The notes under the pieces: generated by a model
Seen by the model: the letters and a program-made list of their open reading frames with translations, nothing else
Told to the model about the DNA's origin: nothing
The model's database searches: none
In this document: piece after piece, positions 16,573 through 28,101 of the stretch
Layout of the letters: the number at the start of each line of letters is the position of its first letter
How positions within the stretch are numbered: the stretch's first letter is position 1
Position numbers and translations under genes: made by a program
Source of the DNA: Rugosimonospora sp040255525
GTDB taxonomy: Bacteria; Actinomycetota; Actinomycetes; Mycobacteriales; Micromonosporaceae
Direction: 5' to 3'
NCBI GenBank assembly: GCA_040255525.1
Contig: JBDZVD010000019.1
Span: 1 to 64,000, forward strand
DNA: 64,000 nucleotides

Positions 16573-17334
16573 TCATACGGTGCGCAGTGCCCCGCCGTCG
16601 ATCGGTATCGACACCCCGGTCAGATAGCTGGCGGCGGGGGAGAGCAGGAACGCGGCCACCCGCCCGAATTCGGCTGGTTCGCCGAGGCGGCCCAGGGGGA
16701 TGGCGGCCACGGCCCGTTCCCGTGCCCGCGGGGCATCCCCGGTCGCCGCCCACAGCTCCTGGTTACGCTCGGTGTCGATCCGGTACGGCAGCAGGCTGAC
16801 CACCCGTATCCCGCGCGGGCCGTACTCGTCGGCCATCTCCTTCGCGACCGCGGCCAGCCCGGGCCGCAGCCCGTTGGACAGACCGAGCCCGGGGATCGGG
16901 GAGCGCACCGAGCTGGACAGGACGAACGCGATCGCGCCGCCCGGGGACAGCCGCTCCGCCACGGTACGGGCCAGCCGTACCGTCCCGAGGAACACCGTGT
17001 CGAACGCCGTACGCCACTGGTCGTCGCTGATCTGCACGGTGCTGCCGTGCATCGGGCCGCCCACCGAGACCAGTGCGCCGTCCAGCGCGCCGAACGCGTC
17101 GACCGCGCGGTCGACCAGCCGGTTGGCCGCGGCCGGGTCGGCCAGGTCGACCGCCAGCCCGGCCGCCCGCCGGGGGCCGCCGAGCCGGCCGATCGCCTCG
17201 GTCACCCGATCGTGGTCGCGACCACTGATCACCACCTGTGCGCCGTCGTTGACCAGGCACTGCGCGGCGGCGAACCCGAGCCCGCGGGAGCCGCCGGTGA
17301 TGATGTACACGTGCTTGTCCAGCCCGAGGTCCAT
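16573..17334 (-). CDS. SDR family protein lacking the catalytic Tyr-x3-Lys
   Basis: 253-residue Rossmann-fold SDR: cofactor motif TGGSRGLG at residues 14-21 and the C-terminal PIDGGA end. In place of the usual YxxxK after the SSS strand it reads SSSVRSPIPGLGLSNGLRPG, with no Tyr and no Lys at the expected spacing. It may therefore be a non-canonical or non-catalytic SDR; related divergent members with LSN(A/G) at this point exist in actinomycetes. It lies 50 bp downstream of a tetR gene on the same strand and probably forms an operon with it. The 3' end is convergent with the ABC exporter. Confidence 0.85.
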   Translation of the reverse strand: MDLGLDKHVYIITGGSRGLGFAAAQCLVNDGAQVVISGRDHDRVTEAIGRLGGPRRAAGLAVDLADPAAANRLVDRAVDAFGALDGALVSVGGPMHGSTVQISDDQWRTAFDTVFLGTVRLARTVAERLSPGGAIAFVLSSSVRSPIPGLGLSNGLRPGLAAVAKEMADEYGPRGIRVVSLLPYRIDTERNQELWAATGDAPRARERAVAAIPLGRLGEPAEFGRVAAFLLSPAASYLTGVSIPIDGGALRTV

Positions 17335-17384
17335 GCTGCCTATCCTGCCGGCCCGGGGCCGGGTGCGGGGCGCGACCGGAGGAC

Positions 17385-17978
17385 TCAGCGCGGGTGCCGG
17401 TCGGCGCGTTGCCGGCGCACCGCCTCCTCGACGAGGTCGAGTACCGGCCCGAAGTTGTCGGCCGGACGGCCCATGGCCAGGTGCAGCACCAGGCCGTCGT
17501 AGGCCAGTTCGAGGAACTGGGCCAGCGTCTCGATATCCACGTCGTCGCGCAGCACCCCGGCGTCGCGCTGGCGGCGCAGCCGCTCCCGGGTGGCGTCGCC
17601 GATGGCCTGCAAGCGGACGGCCCAGCGCTTGGCGAAGTCCGGATCGGTGCGCAGCCGGCGGGACACCTCCAGTTGGGTCCCCAGCCAGCCCGGTTCATCC
17701 GACGAGTCGGCGCGGGCACGCAGGTCCCGCATGACCTGAACGAGTCCGTGCTCAGCGACCGTGGCCACCATGTCGGCCGCGTCGTCCTCCGCCACGGCGA
17801 GAAACAGTGAGTCCTTGTCACGGAAGTGGTGGAAGATGGCGCCGCGCGACAGGCCGGTCTGTTCCTCGATCCGGCGGACGGTGGCGCCCTCGTACCCGTA
17901 TCGTGCGAAGCTGGCGCGGGCACCCGCGAGGATCTCGCGCCGGCGGGCGTCGAGCTGATCCTGGCTGATCCTGGGCAC
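17385..17978 (-). CDS. TetR family transcriptional regulator
   Basis: 197 residues. The N-terminal HTH is clear (ILAGARASFARYGYEGATV, then IEEQTGLSRGAIFHHFRDKD, about residues 14-54); the ligand-binding half is variable. GTG 17978 gives the normal TetR N-terminus; the open frame extends far upstream as a shadow. A 22-bp near-perfect palindrome 31 bp upstream (18010-18031) is a likely operator, so the TetR-SDR operon should be autoregulated. Confidence 0.92.
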   Translation of the reverse strand: MPRISQDQLDARRREILAGARASFARYGYEGATVRRIEEQTGLSRGAIFHHFRDKDSLFLAVAEDDAADMVATVAEHGLVQVMRDLRARADSSDEPGWLGTQLEVSRRLRTDPDFAKRWAVRLQAIGDATRERLRRQRDAGVLRDDVDIETLAQFLELAYDGLVLHLAMGRPADNFGPVLDLVEEAVRRQRADRHPR

Positions 17979-18009
17979 GATCAGATCGTGACAGGTGCCG
18001 CCCAGGTAT

Positions 18010-18031
18010 GCAATCCGTACGTACGGCTTGC
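18010..18031. promoter_or_regulatory. TetR operator, 22-bp palindrome
   Basis: Core ccgtacgtacgg (18015-18026) is a perfect palindrome; outer gcaa and ttgc extend it to 22 bp with a single mismatched pair. It sits where the promoter of the tetR gene (start 17978, minus strand) should be. Confidence 0.75.
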
Positions 18032-18213
18032 TATAGGGACCGGTACCCGGCCACGGGAGCCTGACGCCCAGCACCGGACCGCTGATCGCGGCGGTGGCGA
18101 GGGGTGCGGCGCAGCCCGTTTCGTCACGGTAAGACACGCCGCCATCGGGGCATTCCGGCAAGGATCGGCTCTGGGGCTGTTCGACTGCCGCCATTGTCCC
18201 GTAGGGTGCGCGC

Positions 18214-18858
18214 GTGCCGCTGTTGCTCCTCGATCTCGACAACACCCTGCTCGACCGCGCGGGGCCGTTTCGTGCCTGGGGCGAGGAATTTCTGAGACAG
18301 ATCGGCGCGCCGGCCGAGGACATCGACTGGCTGCTCGACGTGGACGCCGACGGGCTCACCGACCGGTGGGATGTGGCCGAGGCGCTGCGCGACCGGTACG
18401 GGCTGCGCGTGTCCGCGGTCGACATCGTGGAGGAGTTGCACGACGGGGTCGTCGCGCACAGCCGGCTCGACCCGATGGTGGCGTGCGCGTTGAAGATCAC
18501 CGGGGACGCGGGATGGGTTCCGGTCGTGGTGAGCAACGGTGCCACCCGCCAGCAGGAGGCGAAGATCCGCAAGACCGGGCTGGACCGGTACGTCGCGGAC
18601 TGGGTCATCTCCGAAGAGGCCGGGGTCAGCAAGCCGAACCCGCGGATTTTCGCGATCGGCGCGCAGCGGGCGCGGATGCGCCTGGCGGGTGCCTGGATGA
18701 TCGGGGACAGCCCGGAGGCGGACATCGGCGGGGCAAGCGGGCTGGGGCTGCGCAGCGTGTGGCTGCACCGCGGGCGGCGGTGGACCGAGTCCCGCTACGC
18801 GCCCACCTACACGGCCGACGGCGCGATCGCCGCCCTGGCCGCTGTGCTCGGCGACTAG
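18214..18858 (+). CDS. HAD family hydrolase
   Basis: 214-residue cytoplasmic HAD phosphatase. Motif I DLDNTLLD at residues 7-14, motif II Ser in VVVSNGA, motif III Lys in GVSKPNP, motif IV GDSPEADIGGA near residue 168. All four motifs are intact, so it should be an active phosphatase; the substrate is not known. GTG 18214 gives the standard HAD N-terminus (MPLLLLDLDNT). It is divergent from tetR with 235 bp between. Confidence 0.88.
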   Translation: MPLLLLDLDNTLLDRAGPFRAWGEEFLRQIGAPAEDIDWLLDVDADGLTDRWDVAEALRDRYGLRVSAVDIVEELHDGVVAHSRLDPMVACALKITGDAGWVPVVVSNGATRQQEAKIRKTGLDRYVADWVISEEAGVSKPNPRIFAIGAQRARMRLAGAWMIGDSPEADIGGASGLGLRSVWLHRGRRWTESRYAPTYTADGAIAALAAVLGD

Positions 18859-19114
18859 GACCGATCCCGCCGATCGTTCACCGACCCGCGGCGGCGGGAC
18901 GGCGCGGCCTGTGCCGGTAAATCGGTTGCGACACGGCCGGATGCCCGGCATTGTGCGGCAGAGCGCGCCGGAACTCCGGGGCGCCGCGCCCGTACCGGGC
19001 CCGCACCGGGGATGCTCCCGGTGGAGTCGAAGGGAGGCGATGAGCTGTGACCGCGATTGTCGCGCGGTGGATGCCGCCCGCCCTTGTCTCGACTCTTCCG
19101 AAGGATTCCCTCCG

Positions 19115-20038
19115 TTGCGTGACTATGAGGATGAACGCGCCGGCCGTCGCCGTCGCGGCAGGTTCGACGACGACGAACCGCAGTTTCTGAAGCGCTCCCC
19201 GCGCCCGGAGCCCGAGCCGGTCGACCCCGAGGAGCTTCCCGAGACCGGCGACCGCTGGTCCACCTGGGACCTGTCCACGGTCGGTGAGCGGGGCCCGCAA
19301 CCGTACCCGGACTGGTTGGTCACCGAACTGGCCGCCGTGGACTTCGAGCTCGGCGTGGTCAAGACCGGCAAGGAGGCCGACGTCGACCTCGTCCGCCGGG
19401 CAGTACCGGGTACCGACCGGGAGTGCCTGCTGGCCGCGAAGCGGTACCGGTCGACCGAGCACCGGATGTTCCACCGCGACGCCGGTTACCTGGAGGGACG
19501 GTCGGTCCGGCGGTCGCGCACCAACCGGGCGATGACCAAGCGCACGACGTTCGGCCGGCAGGCCATCGCGGGCCAGTGGGCGGCGGCCGAGTTCGCCGCG
19601 CTGTGCCGGCTCTGGCAGGCGGGGGTCGAACTGGGCGCGCCCGTCGTCCCGTACCCGGTGCAGATCCTCGGCACCGAACTGCTGCTGGAGTTCCTCGGCA
19701 CCCCGGACGGCGAGGCGGCTCCCCGGCTGGCGCAGCTGCGCCCGGACGAGGCGGAACTGGCCGGCCTGTGGCGGCAGGCCGTCGACGGGTTGCGGGTACT
19801 GGCCCGGTGCGGGCTGGCCCACGGTGACCTGTCGCCGTACAACATCCTGGTTCACGACGGCCGGCTCGTCCTCATCGACCTGCCCCAGGTGGTCGACGTG
19901 GTGGCCAACCCGCGCGGGCGCGAGTACCTGGCGCGGGACGTACACAACGTGGTCGCCTGGTTCGCGGCGCGCGGCCTGTCCGGCATCGACGGCGACGACC
20001 TGATCGGGGACCTGTTGCGGGAGGCGGGCATGCGCTGA
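19115..20038 (+). CDS. RIO-type serine protein kinase
   Basis: 307 residues from TTG 19115. RIO kinase features: GVVKTGKEADVDLV (nucleotide loop, about residues 86-99), LAAKRYR with the ATP-binding lysine, the catalytic loop HGDLSPYNIL and the metal-binding LIDLPQVVD. The N-terminus is acidic/basic and disordered (RFDDDEPQFLKRSPR). The start is uncertain: TTG 19115 has GAAGGA 9 bases upstream and gives the family-like MRDYEDE; ATG 19040 has a strong agggagg but only 2 bases away. Bacterial RIO kinases have no settled substrate. Confidence 0.88.
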   Translation: MRDYEDERAGRRRRGRFDDDEPQFLKRSPRPEPEPVDPEELPETGDRWSTWDLSTVGERGPQPYPDWLVTELAAVDFELGVVKTGKEADVDLVRRAVPGTDRECLLAAKRYRSTEHRMFHRDAGYLEGRSVRRSRTNRAMTKRTTFGRQAIAGQWAAAEFAALCRLWQAGVELGAPVVPYPVQILGTELLLEFLGTPDGEAAPRLAQLRPDEAELAGLWRQAVDGLRVLARCGLAHGDLSPYNILVHDGRLVLIDLPQVVDVVANPRGREYLARDVHNVVAWFAARGLSGIDGDDLIGDLLREAGMR

Positions 20039-20175
20039 AACGCCGGCGCCGGCGGCCCGCTGCGGTGGGTCGCCGGCGCCGGGAAGGCGAGGCGCCGCCA
20101 CCAGGTGCGCAGCGCCACCGGGCGGCGACGATCCGCGAGGTGTAACGCCGGTGGTAGTTCTGTCGATGTTTTCGC

Positions 20176-20364
20176 GTGACGGAGGAGACGGTTCGTTCGT
20201 GCCGGCACTGCTCGGCGCCCATCATTCATGACCCGGACGGCCGCTGGATACACGCCAACCAGTCGTACGCGTGCCGGGATGTCTGGGGTGCCGTCGCGTC
20301 CACCTCGGCCGAGGCGGCGCCTCCGCGCCCGCGCTACCGCCGCGCCGGCCTTCGCGGAGGGTGA
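20176..20364 (+). CDS. small CxxC zinc-ribbon-like protein
   Basis: 62 residues, GTG start. It contains CRHCSAPIIHDPDGRWIHAN and, after a short gap, a further cysteine (YACRDV), a spacing that resembles short actinomycete proteins with half a zinc ribbon. The tail is Pro/Arg-rich. It stands alone between the RIO kinase and aconitase genes. No function can be given; it could bind zinc and nucleic acid. Confidence 0.6.
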   Translation: MTEETVRSCRHCSAPIIHDPDGRWIHANQSYACRDVWGAVASTSAEAAPPRPRYRRAGLRGG

Positions 20365-20411
20365 GACCGGCGCGGGTCCGTGACGATCGTTCCACCGCTT
20401 GCGCAAGTGCC

Positions 20412-20476
20412 ATCGCCACCACCGCCCATCGCCACCACCGCCCATCGCCACCACCACCGCCCATCGCCACCGTCAC
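20412..20476. repeat. CATCGCCACCACCGCC short tandem repeat
   Basis: Four imperfect copies of a 16-bp unit (one lengthened to 19 bp), all cytosine-rich on the plus strand. The unit is not a multiple of three and no protein is supported across it. It lies between the small zinc-ribbon gene and the aconitase terminator. Confidence 0.8.
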
Positions 20477-20496
20477 CGCTGCCGAGGCCGGAAACA

Positions 20497-20537
20497 GCTC
20501 CGGCCCGGACGCCCACAGTGGACGTCCGGGCCGGAGC
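20497..20537 (-). terminator. transcription terminator hairpin of acnA
   Basis: Perfect 15-bp inverted repeat: gctccggcccggacg (20497-20511) and its complement (20523-20537) around an 11-base loop, 15 bp beyond the aconitase stop. It has no T-run, as usual for actinomycete hairpin terminators. Confidence 0.85.
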
Positions 20538-20552
20538 CTTCGGAGCTGATCG

Positions 20553-23324
<2,772 letters not shown>

Positions 23325-23513
23325 GTCGAAACTCCTTAACAGGTCCGTCACTGTGGAGCAGTCTCCCGCAACCCGCGCCGGCCGGCGCGCCGGGGTACTT
23401 GCAAACCGTACGTCCGTCTTGCTATCGCCGCAAGGCCACCCGAGTCTGTCTGCCAGGTGTCAGATAGCGATAATTCGATCCGAGTCGTTGCACGAAGCGC
23501 GCATGCTGAATGC

Positions 23514-24077
23514 ATGCAGGTTCAATTCCACCGTACCGACGGTGCCGGTGGCTACGCGGTGCTCATGCGCCGCGACGACGGGCTGACCGTCCGCCTGCCG
23601 GGTCTCGACCGGAGCTTCCGCGTTCCGCACGATCTGGCGCACTTCGTGACCGAGCGCGAATTCCAGCTGGGCCGCGGGGTCTTCGGCAGCATCGCGGCCG
23701 GAGCGATGTTCAGCAACATGGCCGTGGTCGGCGGCCGCGCCCGGCACGACGCCAACGGGCGCTCCCGGGCCGTCATCCGCGCGCACTCGGCCGAGCTGAG
23801 CCTCGCCGAGGTGCTCTCCGGCGTGGTGCACGACGGGGTGGAGCACGAGTCCAACACCGACACCGTGTACCGGCAGCTCCTGATCGCGTACGGCAGCCTG
23901 CGTCCGGGGCCCTGCCCGTACCCGATGGCCACCCTGCGCCGCTGTCTCGGGCTGCTGTGGGCCCTGGAGGGGCGGTGGCGCGCCGTACCGGTCGGCCAGC
24001 GCCTGGCCCTGCGCTGGGAGCTGCCCGGCGTCGCGGGGGCCGCGGTACCGGAGGTCAGGACGTCTTTCCGGCGGTGA
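23514..24077 (+). CDS. conserved actinomycete protein of unknown function
   Basis: 187 residues from ATG 23514. No named domain is recognised. The best-conserved-looking core is RRDDGLTVRLPGLDRSFRVP, followed by HDLAHFVTEREFQLGRGVFG and SIAAGAMFSNMAVV (residues about 20-75); similar short proteins occur in Streptomyces. The protein has no signal peptide or clear membrane helix. It is divergent from acnA. The upstream gap holds GCTATCG (23421-23427) and GATAGCG (23463-23469), the same half-site as the operator near the RHH gene at 24521. Confidence 0.7.
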   Translation: MQVQFHRTDGAGGYAVLMRRDDGLTVRLPGLDRSFRVPHDLAHFVTEREFQLGRGVFGSIAAGAMFSNMAVVGGRARHDANGRSRAVIRAHSAELSLAEVLSGVVHDGVEHESNTDTVYRQLLIAYGSLRPGPCPYPMATLRRCLGLLWALEGRWRAVPVGQRLALRWELPGVAGAAVPEVRTSFRR

Positions 24078-24182
24078 GCCTCCGCGGTCGCGACGCCAGT
24101 ACCCGCGGGTGGTAGCCGCCGGCCCGGGGCTTGCCCGGATCGGGTGGCAGACCGCGTTCGGCGTCCGTTCGCCGAGCCCGGT

Positions 24183-24521
24183 TCAACGCTCGGCCGCGCG
24201 CTCCTGGTCGTCGAGGAAGCGTTCGACCAGACCTCTGATGACCGCCGCCATGCTGAAGCTGTGCTCGTTGCACCAGGTCCGCAGGCGCTCGTGCGCCTCG
24301 GTGGGCAGCCGGATGTTGACCAGCTGGCTGGCCTCACCGGCGACCAGGCCGGTGGCGACCTCACGGGACGCCAGCAGGTCACGGTGCAGGACCTGCCCCA
24401 GCGGCCAGGCCCTGCGCGCGCTACCCCCAAGCAGCCAGGCGGTGATCTCCTGGCGGTCGGCGGGTTCGAGCGTTTCCAGCAGTGCGGCCAGCTTCTCGAC
24501 CGGCCCGTCCTCGGACGCCAT
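24183..24521 (-). CDS. ribbon-helix-helix regulator
   Basis: 112 residues from ATG 24521. The C-terminal half is a ribbon-helix-helix fold: SQLVNIRLPTEAHERLRTWC, then NEHSFSMAAVIRGLVERFLDDQ (about residues 68-109). The N-terminal half (VEKLAALLETLEPADRQEIT) is helical and may mediate pairing with a partner. An 8-bp inverted repeat lies 8-37 bp upstream of the start, as expected for an autoregulated RHH protein. It resembles an antitoxin, but no toxin gene follows; pepP lies upstream on the same strand. Confidence 0.75.
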   Translation of the reverse strand: MASEDGPVEKLAALLETLEPADRQEITAWLLGGSARRAWPLGQVLHRDLLASREVATGLVAGEASQLVNIRLPTEAHERLRTWCNEHSFSMAAVIRGLVERFLDDQERAAER

Positions 24522-24528
24522 CAGCCAA

Positions 24529-24558
24529 CGATAGCGTGCGGTAGTGCGCGCGCTATCG
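24529..24558. promoter_or_regulatory. inverted-repeat operator upstream of the RHH gene
   Basis: cgatagcg (24529-24536) and cgctatcg (24551-24558) are exact complements separated by 14 bp, just upstream of the RHH start and between it and the pepP stop (24563). The arm centres are 22 bp apart, about two helical turns, which suits two RHH dimers. Confidence 0.65.
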
Positions 24559-24562
24559 CGGG

Positions 24563-25996
24563 TCAGCCGGGCAGGCGGGGGCCGGCCTCGCGCTGCGCGG
24601 CGAGCCACGACTCGACGTCGTCGGCACTGCGCGGCAGGCCGGCGGAGAGCACCTGCGCCCCGGCGGAGGTGACCAGCACGTCGTCCTCGATCCGGATGCC
24701 GATGCCGCGCAGTTCCTCCGGGACCAGTTCGTCCTCCGGTTGGAAGTACAGGCCGGGCTCGACGGTCAGCACGTACCCCTCGTCGAGGGTGCCCTCGCGG
24801 TAGCGCTCGCGCCGCGCGTGCGCGCAGTCGTGCACGTCGAGGCCGAGCATGTGGCCGAAGCCGTGCAGCGTCCAGCGCCGGTACACCGTGGAGTCCCGGT
24901 CCATCGCCTCGTCAACGCCGACCGGCAGCAGGCCGAGGTCGGCCAGCCCCTCGGCGAGCACCCGCATGCAGGTCTGGTGGATGTCGTCGAACATCACGCC
25001 GGGCTTGATCGCCTCGATGCCGGCCTGCTGAGAGGCGTGGACGATGTCGTACACCCGGCGCTGCAGCGGGCTGAAGGTGCCGCTGACCGGCACGGTACGG
25101 GTGACGTCGGCGGTGTACAGGTGCCGGTTCTCCACGCCCATGTCCATCAGGAGCAGGTCGCCGGGGCGGGTGTACCCGTCGTTGCGGACCCAGTGCAGGG
25201 TCGCGCCGTGCGCCCCGCTGCCCACGATCGATCCGTACCCGACCTGGTTGCCGTCGTGCCGGGCACGCAGCCCGAACACCCCGTCGAGCAGTCGCTCGGC
25301 GACCGGCCGGTCCGCCGGCAGCACCCGGGCGACGTCCTCGAACCCCCGGACGGTGGCGTCGATCGCGTCCTGGAGCTGGGCGATCTCCCAGTCGTCCTTG
25401 ACCAGCTTCAGCTCGGACAGCACGGTGGCCAGCTCGTCGTCGCGCCCGGGGTTGCCGCGCACCGCCGCGTCGACGTCCGGATCGAAGCCGCGCAGCACCC
25501 GGGTGCTGCCCGGGGCGCAGTCGTCGAGCACCGCGCCGAGGTCGTCCAGGTTGGCGGTGTCGACGCCCAGCTCGGTGGCCTTCTCGGCGAGCGTGTGCCG
25601 GCGGCCGATCCACAGCTCGCCGTAGACCCGGTCGCGGAAGAACTCGTCGGTGTCGCGCGGCGAGCGGGGCCGCACGTACAGGGTGCTCTCGCCGCCCGGG
25701 CGGATGACCAGGACGGCGTCCGGGTCGTGCTCGCCGGTGAGGTAGACGAAGTCACTGCCGGGGCGGAACGGGTAAAATGTGTCGTTTGCCCGAACTTTCT
25801 CCCGGCCGGTCGGAATGATCAGCGTCTCGCCGGGCAGTGCCTCGGACAGGGCGGCCCGGCGCTTGACGTAGTGCGCGGCCCCCGGGCCGGGTGCGACGGT
25901 CAGGGCGCTGTCGCGCCATCCGGTCCGCATGAAGGCCAGGAACTTTTCCGGAAAATCGGGGTCATGCGTCTGGGTACCGGAGACTTCATCGCTCAT
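24563..25996 (-). CDS. pepP: Xaa-Pro aminopeptidase (M24 family)
   Basis: 477 residues: an N-terminal creatinase-like domain followed by the pita-bread M24 peptidase domain, the layout of AMP-II aminopeptidase P, which removes N-terminal residues before proline. Dinuclear metal ligands are visible: MDMGVE and TADVTRTVPVSG (two Asp), HGFGHMLGLDVHD (His), VLTVEPGLY (Glu) and GIGIRIEDDV (Glu). The N-terminal 30 residues are polar, without a signal, so it is cytoplasmic. It is divergent from asnB with 62 bp between the starts. Confidence 0.93.
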   Translation of the reverse strand: MSDEVSGTQTHDPDFPEKFLAFMRTGWRDSALTVAPGPGAAHYVKRRAALSEALPGETLIIPTGREKVRANDTFYPFRPGSDFVYLTGEHDPDAVLVIRPGGESTLYVRPRSPRDTDEFFRDRVYGELWIGRRHTLAEKATELGVDTANLDDLGAVLDDCAPGSTRVLRGFDPDVDAAVRGNPGRDDELATVLSELKLVKDDWEIAQLQDAIDATVRGFEDVARVLPADRPVAERLLDGVFGLRARHDGNQVGYGSIVGSGAHGATLHWVRNDGYTRPGDLLLMDMGVENRHLYTADVTRTVPVSGTFSPLQRRVYDIVHASQQAGIEAIKPGVMFDDIHQTCMRVLAEGLADLGLLPVGVDEAMDRDSTVYRRWTLHGFGHMLGLDVHDCAHARRERYREGTLDEGYVLTVEPGLYFQPEDELVPEELRGIGIRIEDDVLVTSAGAQVLSAGLPRSADDVESWLAAQREAGPRLPG

Positions 25997-26058
25997 GTCG
26001 AGAACCTATCGTGCCAGTCGGGCCAGGGTCACCAGGCGACCATGAAAGGATGACCGCC

Positions 26059-28020
26059 ATGTGCGGACTCCTGACGTTCATCAGCTCGCGCAGCGACGCG
26101 CCCTTCCACCGTGAGGCGGTGGCACAGGCACTCGAGAGCCTGCACCACCGTGGCCCGGATGAGACCGGGGTCCAGGTGATCGGCTCCGAGGTGATCTTCG
26201 CGCACAAGCGGCTGTCCATCATCGACGTCGCCGGCAGCCACGAGCCGCTGCCGTACGCGAACGGGCGCTACCTGCTCACTTTCAACGGCGAGATCTACAA
26301 CTACATCGAGCTGCGCGAGGAACTGATCCGGAACTACGGCGCCCGGTTCGACACCGAGGGCGACGGCGAGGTGATCGTCGCCGGGTTCCACCACTGGGGC
26401 GAGGCGGTGGTCGACCGGCTGCGCGGCATGTTCGCGTTCGTGATCGTCGACACCCACCAGCGGCTGGTCTTCGGCGCCCGCGACCCGTACGGCATCAAGC
26501 CGCTGTTCCACCTGGTCACCGCCGACGGGCTGTACCTGGCGAGCGAGAAGAAGGCGCTGCTGCCGTTCCTGACCGAGGCGTACTACGGCAGTGCCGACGG
26601 GCGGGGCGGGGTCGACACCGCCAACCTGTCGCACTACCTGACCCTGCAGTACGTGCCGGAGCCCGGCACCCTGCACCGGGGCATCGGCCGGGTCGGCTCC
26701 GGCGAGTGCTTCACGTACCGGGCCGGCGGCACGTTCGCCACCCGCCGGTACTATCAGCCCCAGTTCCGGCCGACCCCGACCAACGACCCCGAGTCGCTGT
26801 ACCGGCGCATCCGGGAGACGTTGCGGGAGAGCGTCCGGATGCACATGCGCTCGGACGTGCCGGTCGGCGCGTTCCTGTCCAGCGGCATCGACTCCACCGC
26901 CGTGGTCGCGCTGGCCCGCGAGTTCAACCCGAACATCCTGACCTTCACGGTCGGGTACGACGTGGACGGGTACTCCGAGATCGAAGTCGCCCAGGATTCC
27001 GCGCGCCACCTCGGGGTGACCACGATCCCGACCAAGATCGGGCCGCAGGACATGATGGAGGCGCTGCCGAAGATCGTCTGGCACCTGGACGACCCGGTCG
27101 CCGATCCGGCGCTGGTACCGCTGTACTTCGTGGCCAAGAAGGCGTCCGAGTACGTGACCGTGGTGCTGTCCGGGGAGGGTGCGGACGAGTTCTTCGGCGG
27201 GTACACGATCTACCGCGAGCCGCTGTCGCTGTCGGCCATCAACGGGCTGCCGGACCCGGTGCAGAAGGGACTGCGCAAGGTCGCCCAGGTGATCCCGCAG
27301 GGAGTCAAGGGCAAGAGCTTCCTGGAGCGGGGCACCACCCCGCTGGAGGAGCGCTACTACGGCAACGCCCGGATGTTCACCGAGGCGGAGAAGCGCCGCC
27401 TGCTGCGCCGCTACGACGAGCGGGTGCGCTACACCGACATCACCGCGCCGATCTACGCCGAGGCGGCCGCCGCCGGCCTGGACGACGTGACCAAGATGCA
27501 GTACATCGACCTGTACACCTGGCTGCGCGGGGACATCCTGGTCAAGGCGGACCGGATGTCCATGGCCCATTCGCTGGAGGTTCGCGTCCCGTTCCTGGAC
27601 CGGCCGGTCTTCGACGTGGCCGCGACCATCCCGGTCGACCTGAAACTGCCGCCGCACTCGACGGACACCAAGTTCGCGATGCGCCAGGCGCTGCGCGAGG
27701 TGGTCCCGCCGGCGATCGTCAACCGCAAGAAGCTCGGCTTCCCGACCCCCACCCGGGTCTGGCTGGCCGGCGAGATGTACGACTGGGCGCACGACATCAT
27801 GGCCCGTTCGGGCGCCGGCGACCTGCTCGACCTGGGCTACGCCCGCAACCTGCTGGACGCGCACAAGCGCGGCGAGGCGGACTACTCGCGCAAGGTGTGG
27901 ACGGTGCTGGTGTTCTGCGTGTGGCACGCGATCTTTGTGGAGCGCGCGCTGGATCCGGGCATCACCCGGGCCCAGTCCGCGCTGCTGACCAAGCCCGTGG
28001 TCGGCTCGATGGTGCGCTGA
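26059..28020 (+). CDS. asnB: asparagine synthetase (glutamine-hydrolysing)
   Basis: 653 residues: N-terminal class II glutamine amidotransferase and C-terminal ATP-pyrophosphatase domain that amidates aspartate. The start was fixed at ATG 26059 because the nucleophile must be Cys next to the initiator Met (MCGLLTF); gaaagga lies 8 bases upstream. An earlier in-frame Met would hide the cysteine. LHHRGPDE, FNGEIYNY and the PP-loop SSGIDSTAV (about residue 273) are intact, as is the C-terminal KADRMSMAHSLEVRVPFLD. It is followed by a hairpin terminator. Confidence 0.96.
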   Translation: MCGLLTFISSRSDAPFHREAVAQALESLHHRGPDETGVQVIGSEVIFAHKRLSIIDVAGSHEPLPYANGRYLLTFNGEIYNYIELREELIRNYGARFDTEGDGEVIVAGFHHWGEAVVDRLRGMFAFVIVDTHQRLVFGARDPYGIKPLFHLVTADGLYLASEKKALLPFLTEAYYGSADGRGGVDTANLSHYLTLQYVPEPGTLHRGIGRVGSGECFTYRAGGTFATRRYYQPQFRPTPTNDPESLYRRIRETLRESVRMHMRSDVPVGAFLSSGIDSTAVVALAREFNPNILTFTVGYDVDGYSEIEVAQDSARHLGVTTIPTKIGPQDMMEALPKIVWHLDDPVADPALVPLYFVAKKASEYVTVVLSGEGADEFFGGYTIYREPLSLSAINGLPDPVQKGLRKVAQVIPQGVKGKSFLERGTTPLEERYYGNARMFTEAEKRRLLRRYDERVRYTDITAPIYAEAAAAGLDDVTKMQYIDLYTWLRGDILVKADRMSMAHSLEVRVPFLDRPVFDVAATIPVDLKLPPHSTDTKFAMRQALREVVPPAIVNRKKLGFPTPTRVWLAGEMYDWAHDIMARSGAGDLLDLGYARNLLDAHKRGEADYSRKVWTVLVFCVWHAIFVERALDPGITRAQSALLTKPVVGSMVR

Positions 28021-28026
28021 GCGCCG

Positions 28027-28059
28027 CCGCGCGCCCCGGCCGCCGGGCCGGGCGCGCGG
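28027..28059 (+). terminator. hairpin terminator after asnB
   Basis: ccgcgcgccc (28027-28036) pairs perfectly with gggcgcgcgg (28050-28059), 7 bp after the asnB stop; the stem can extend inward by three more pairs with a bulge. It has no T-run. Confidence 0.7.
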
Positions 28060-28101
28060 CCGCGTCGATTACCCGCCCGAGGCGCGGGTACGGCCGCGTG
28101 G

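Noticed and set aside
23325..23351. Upstream GTG start for aconitase that includes a TTA (bldA-type) codon.
   Set aside because: The GTG at 23324 has AAGGAG at ideal distance, and the TTA lies in that ribosome-binding region, so it is not translated.
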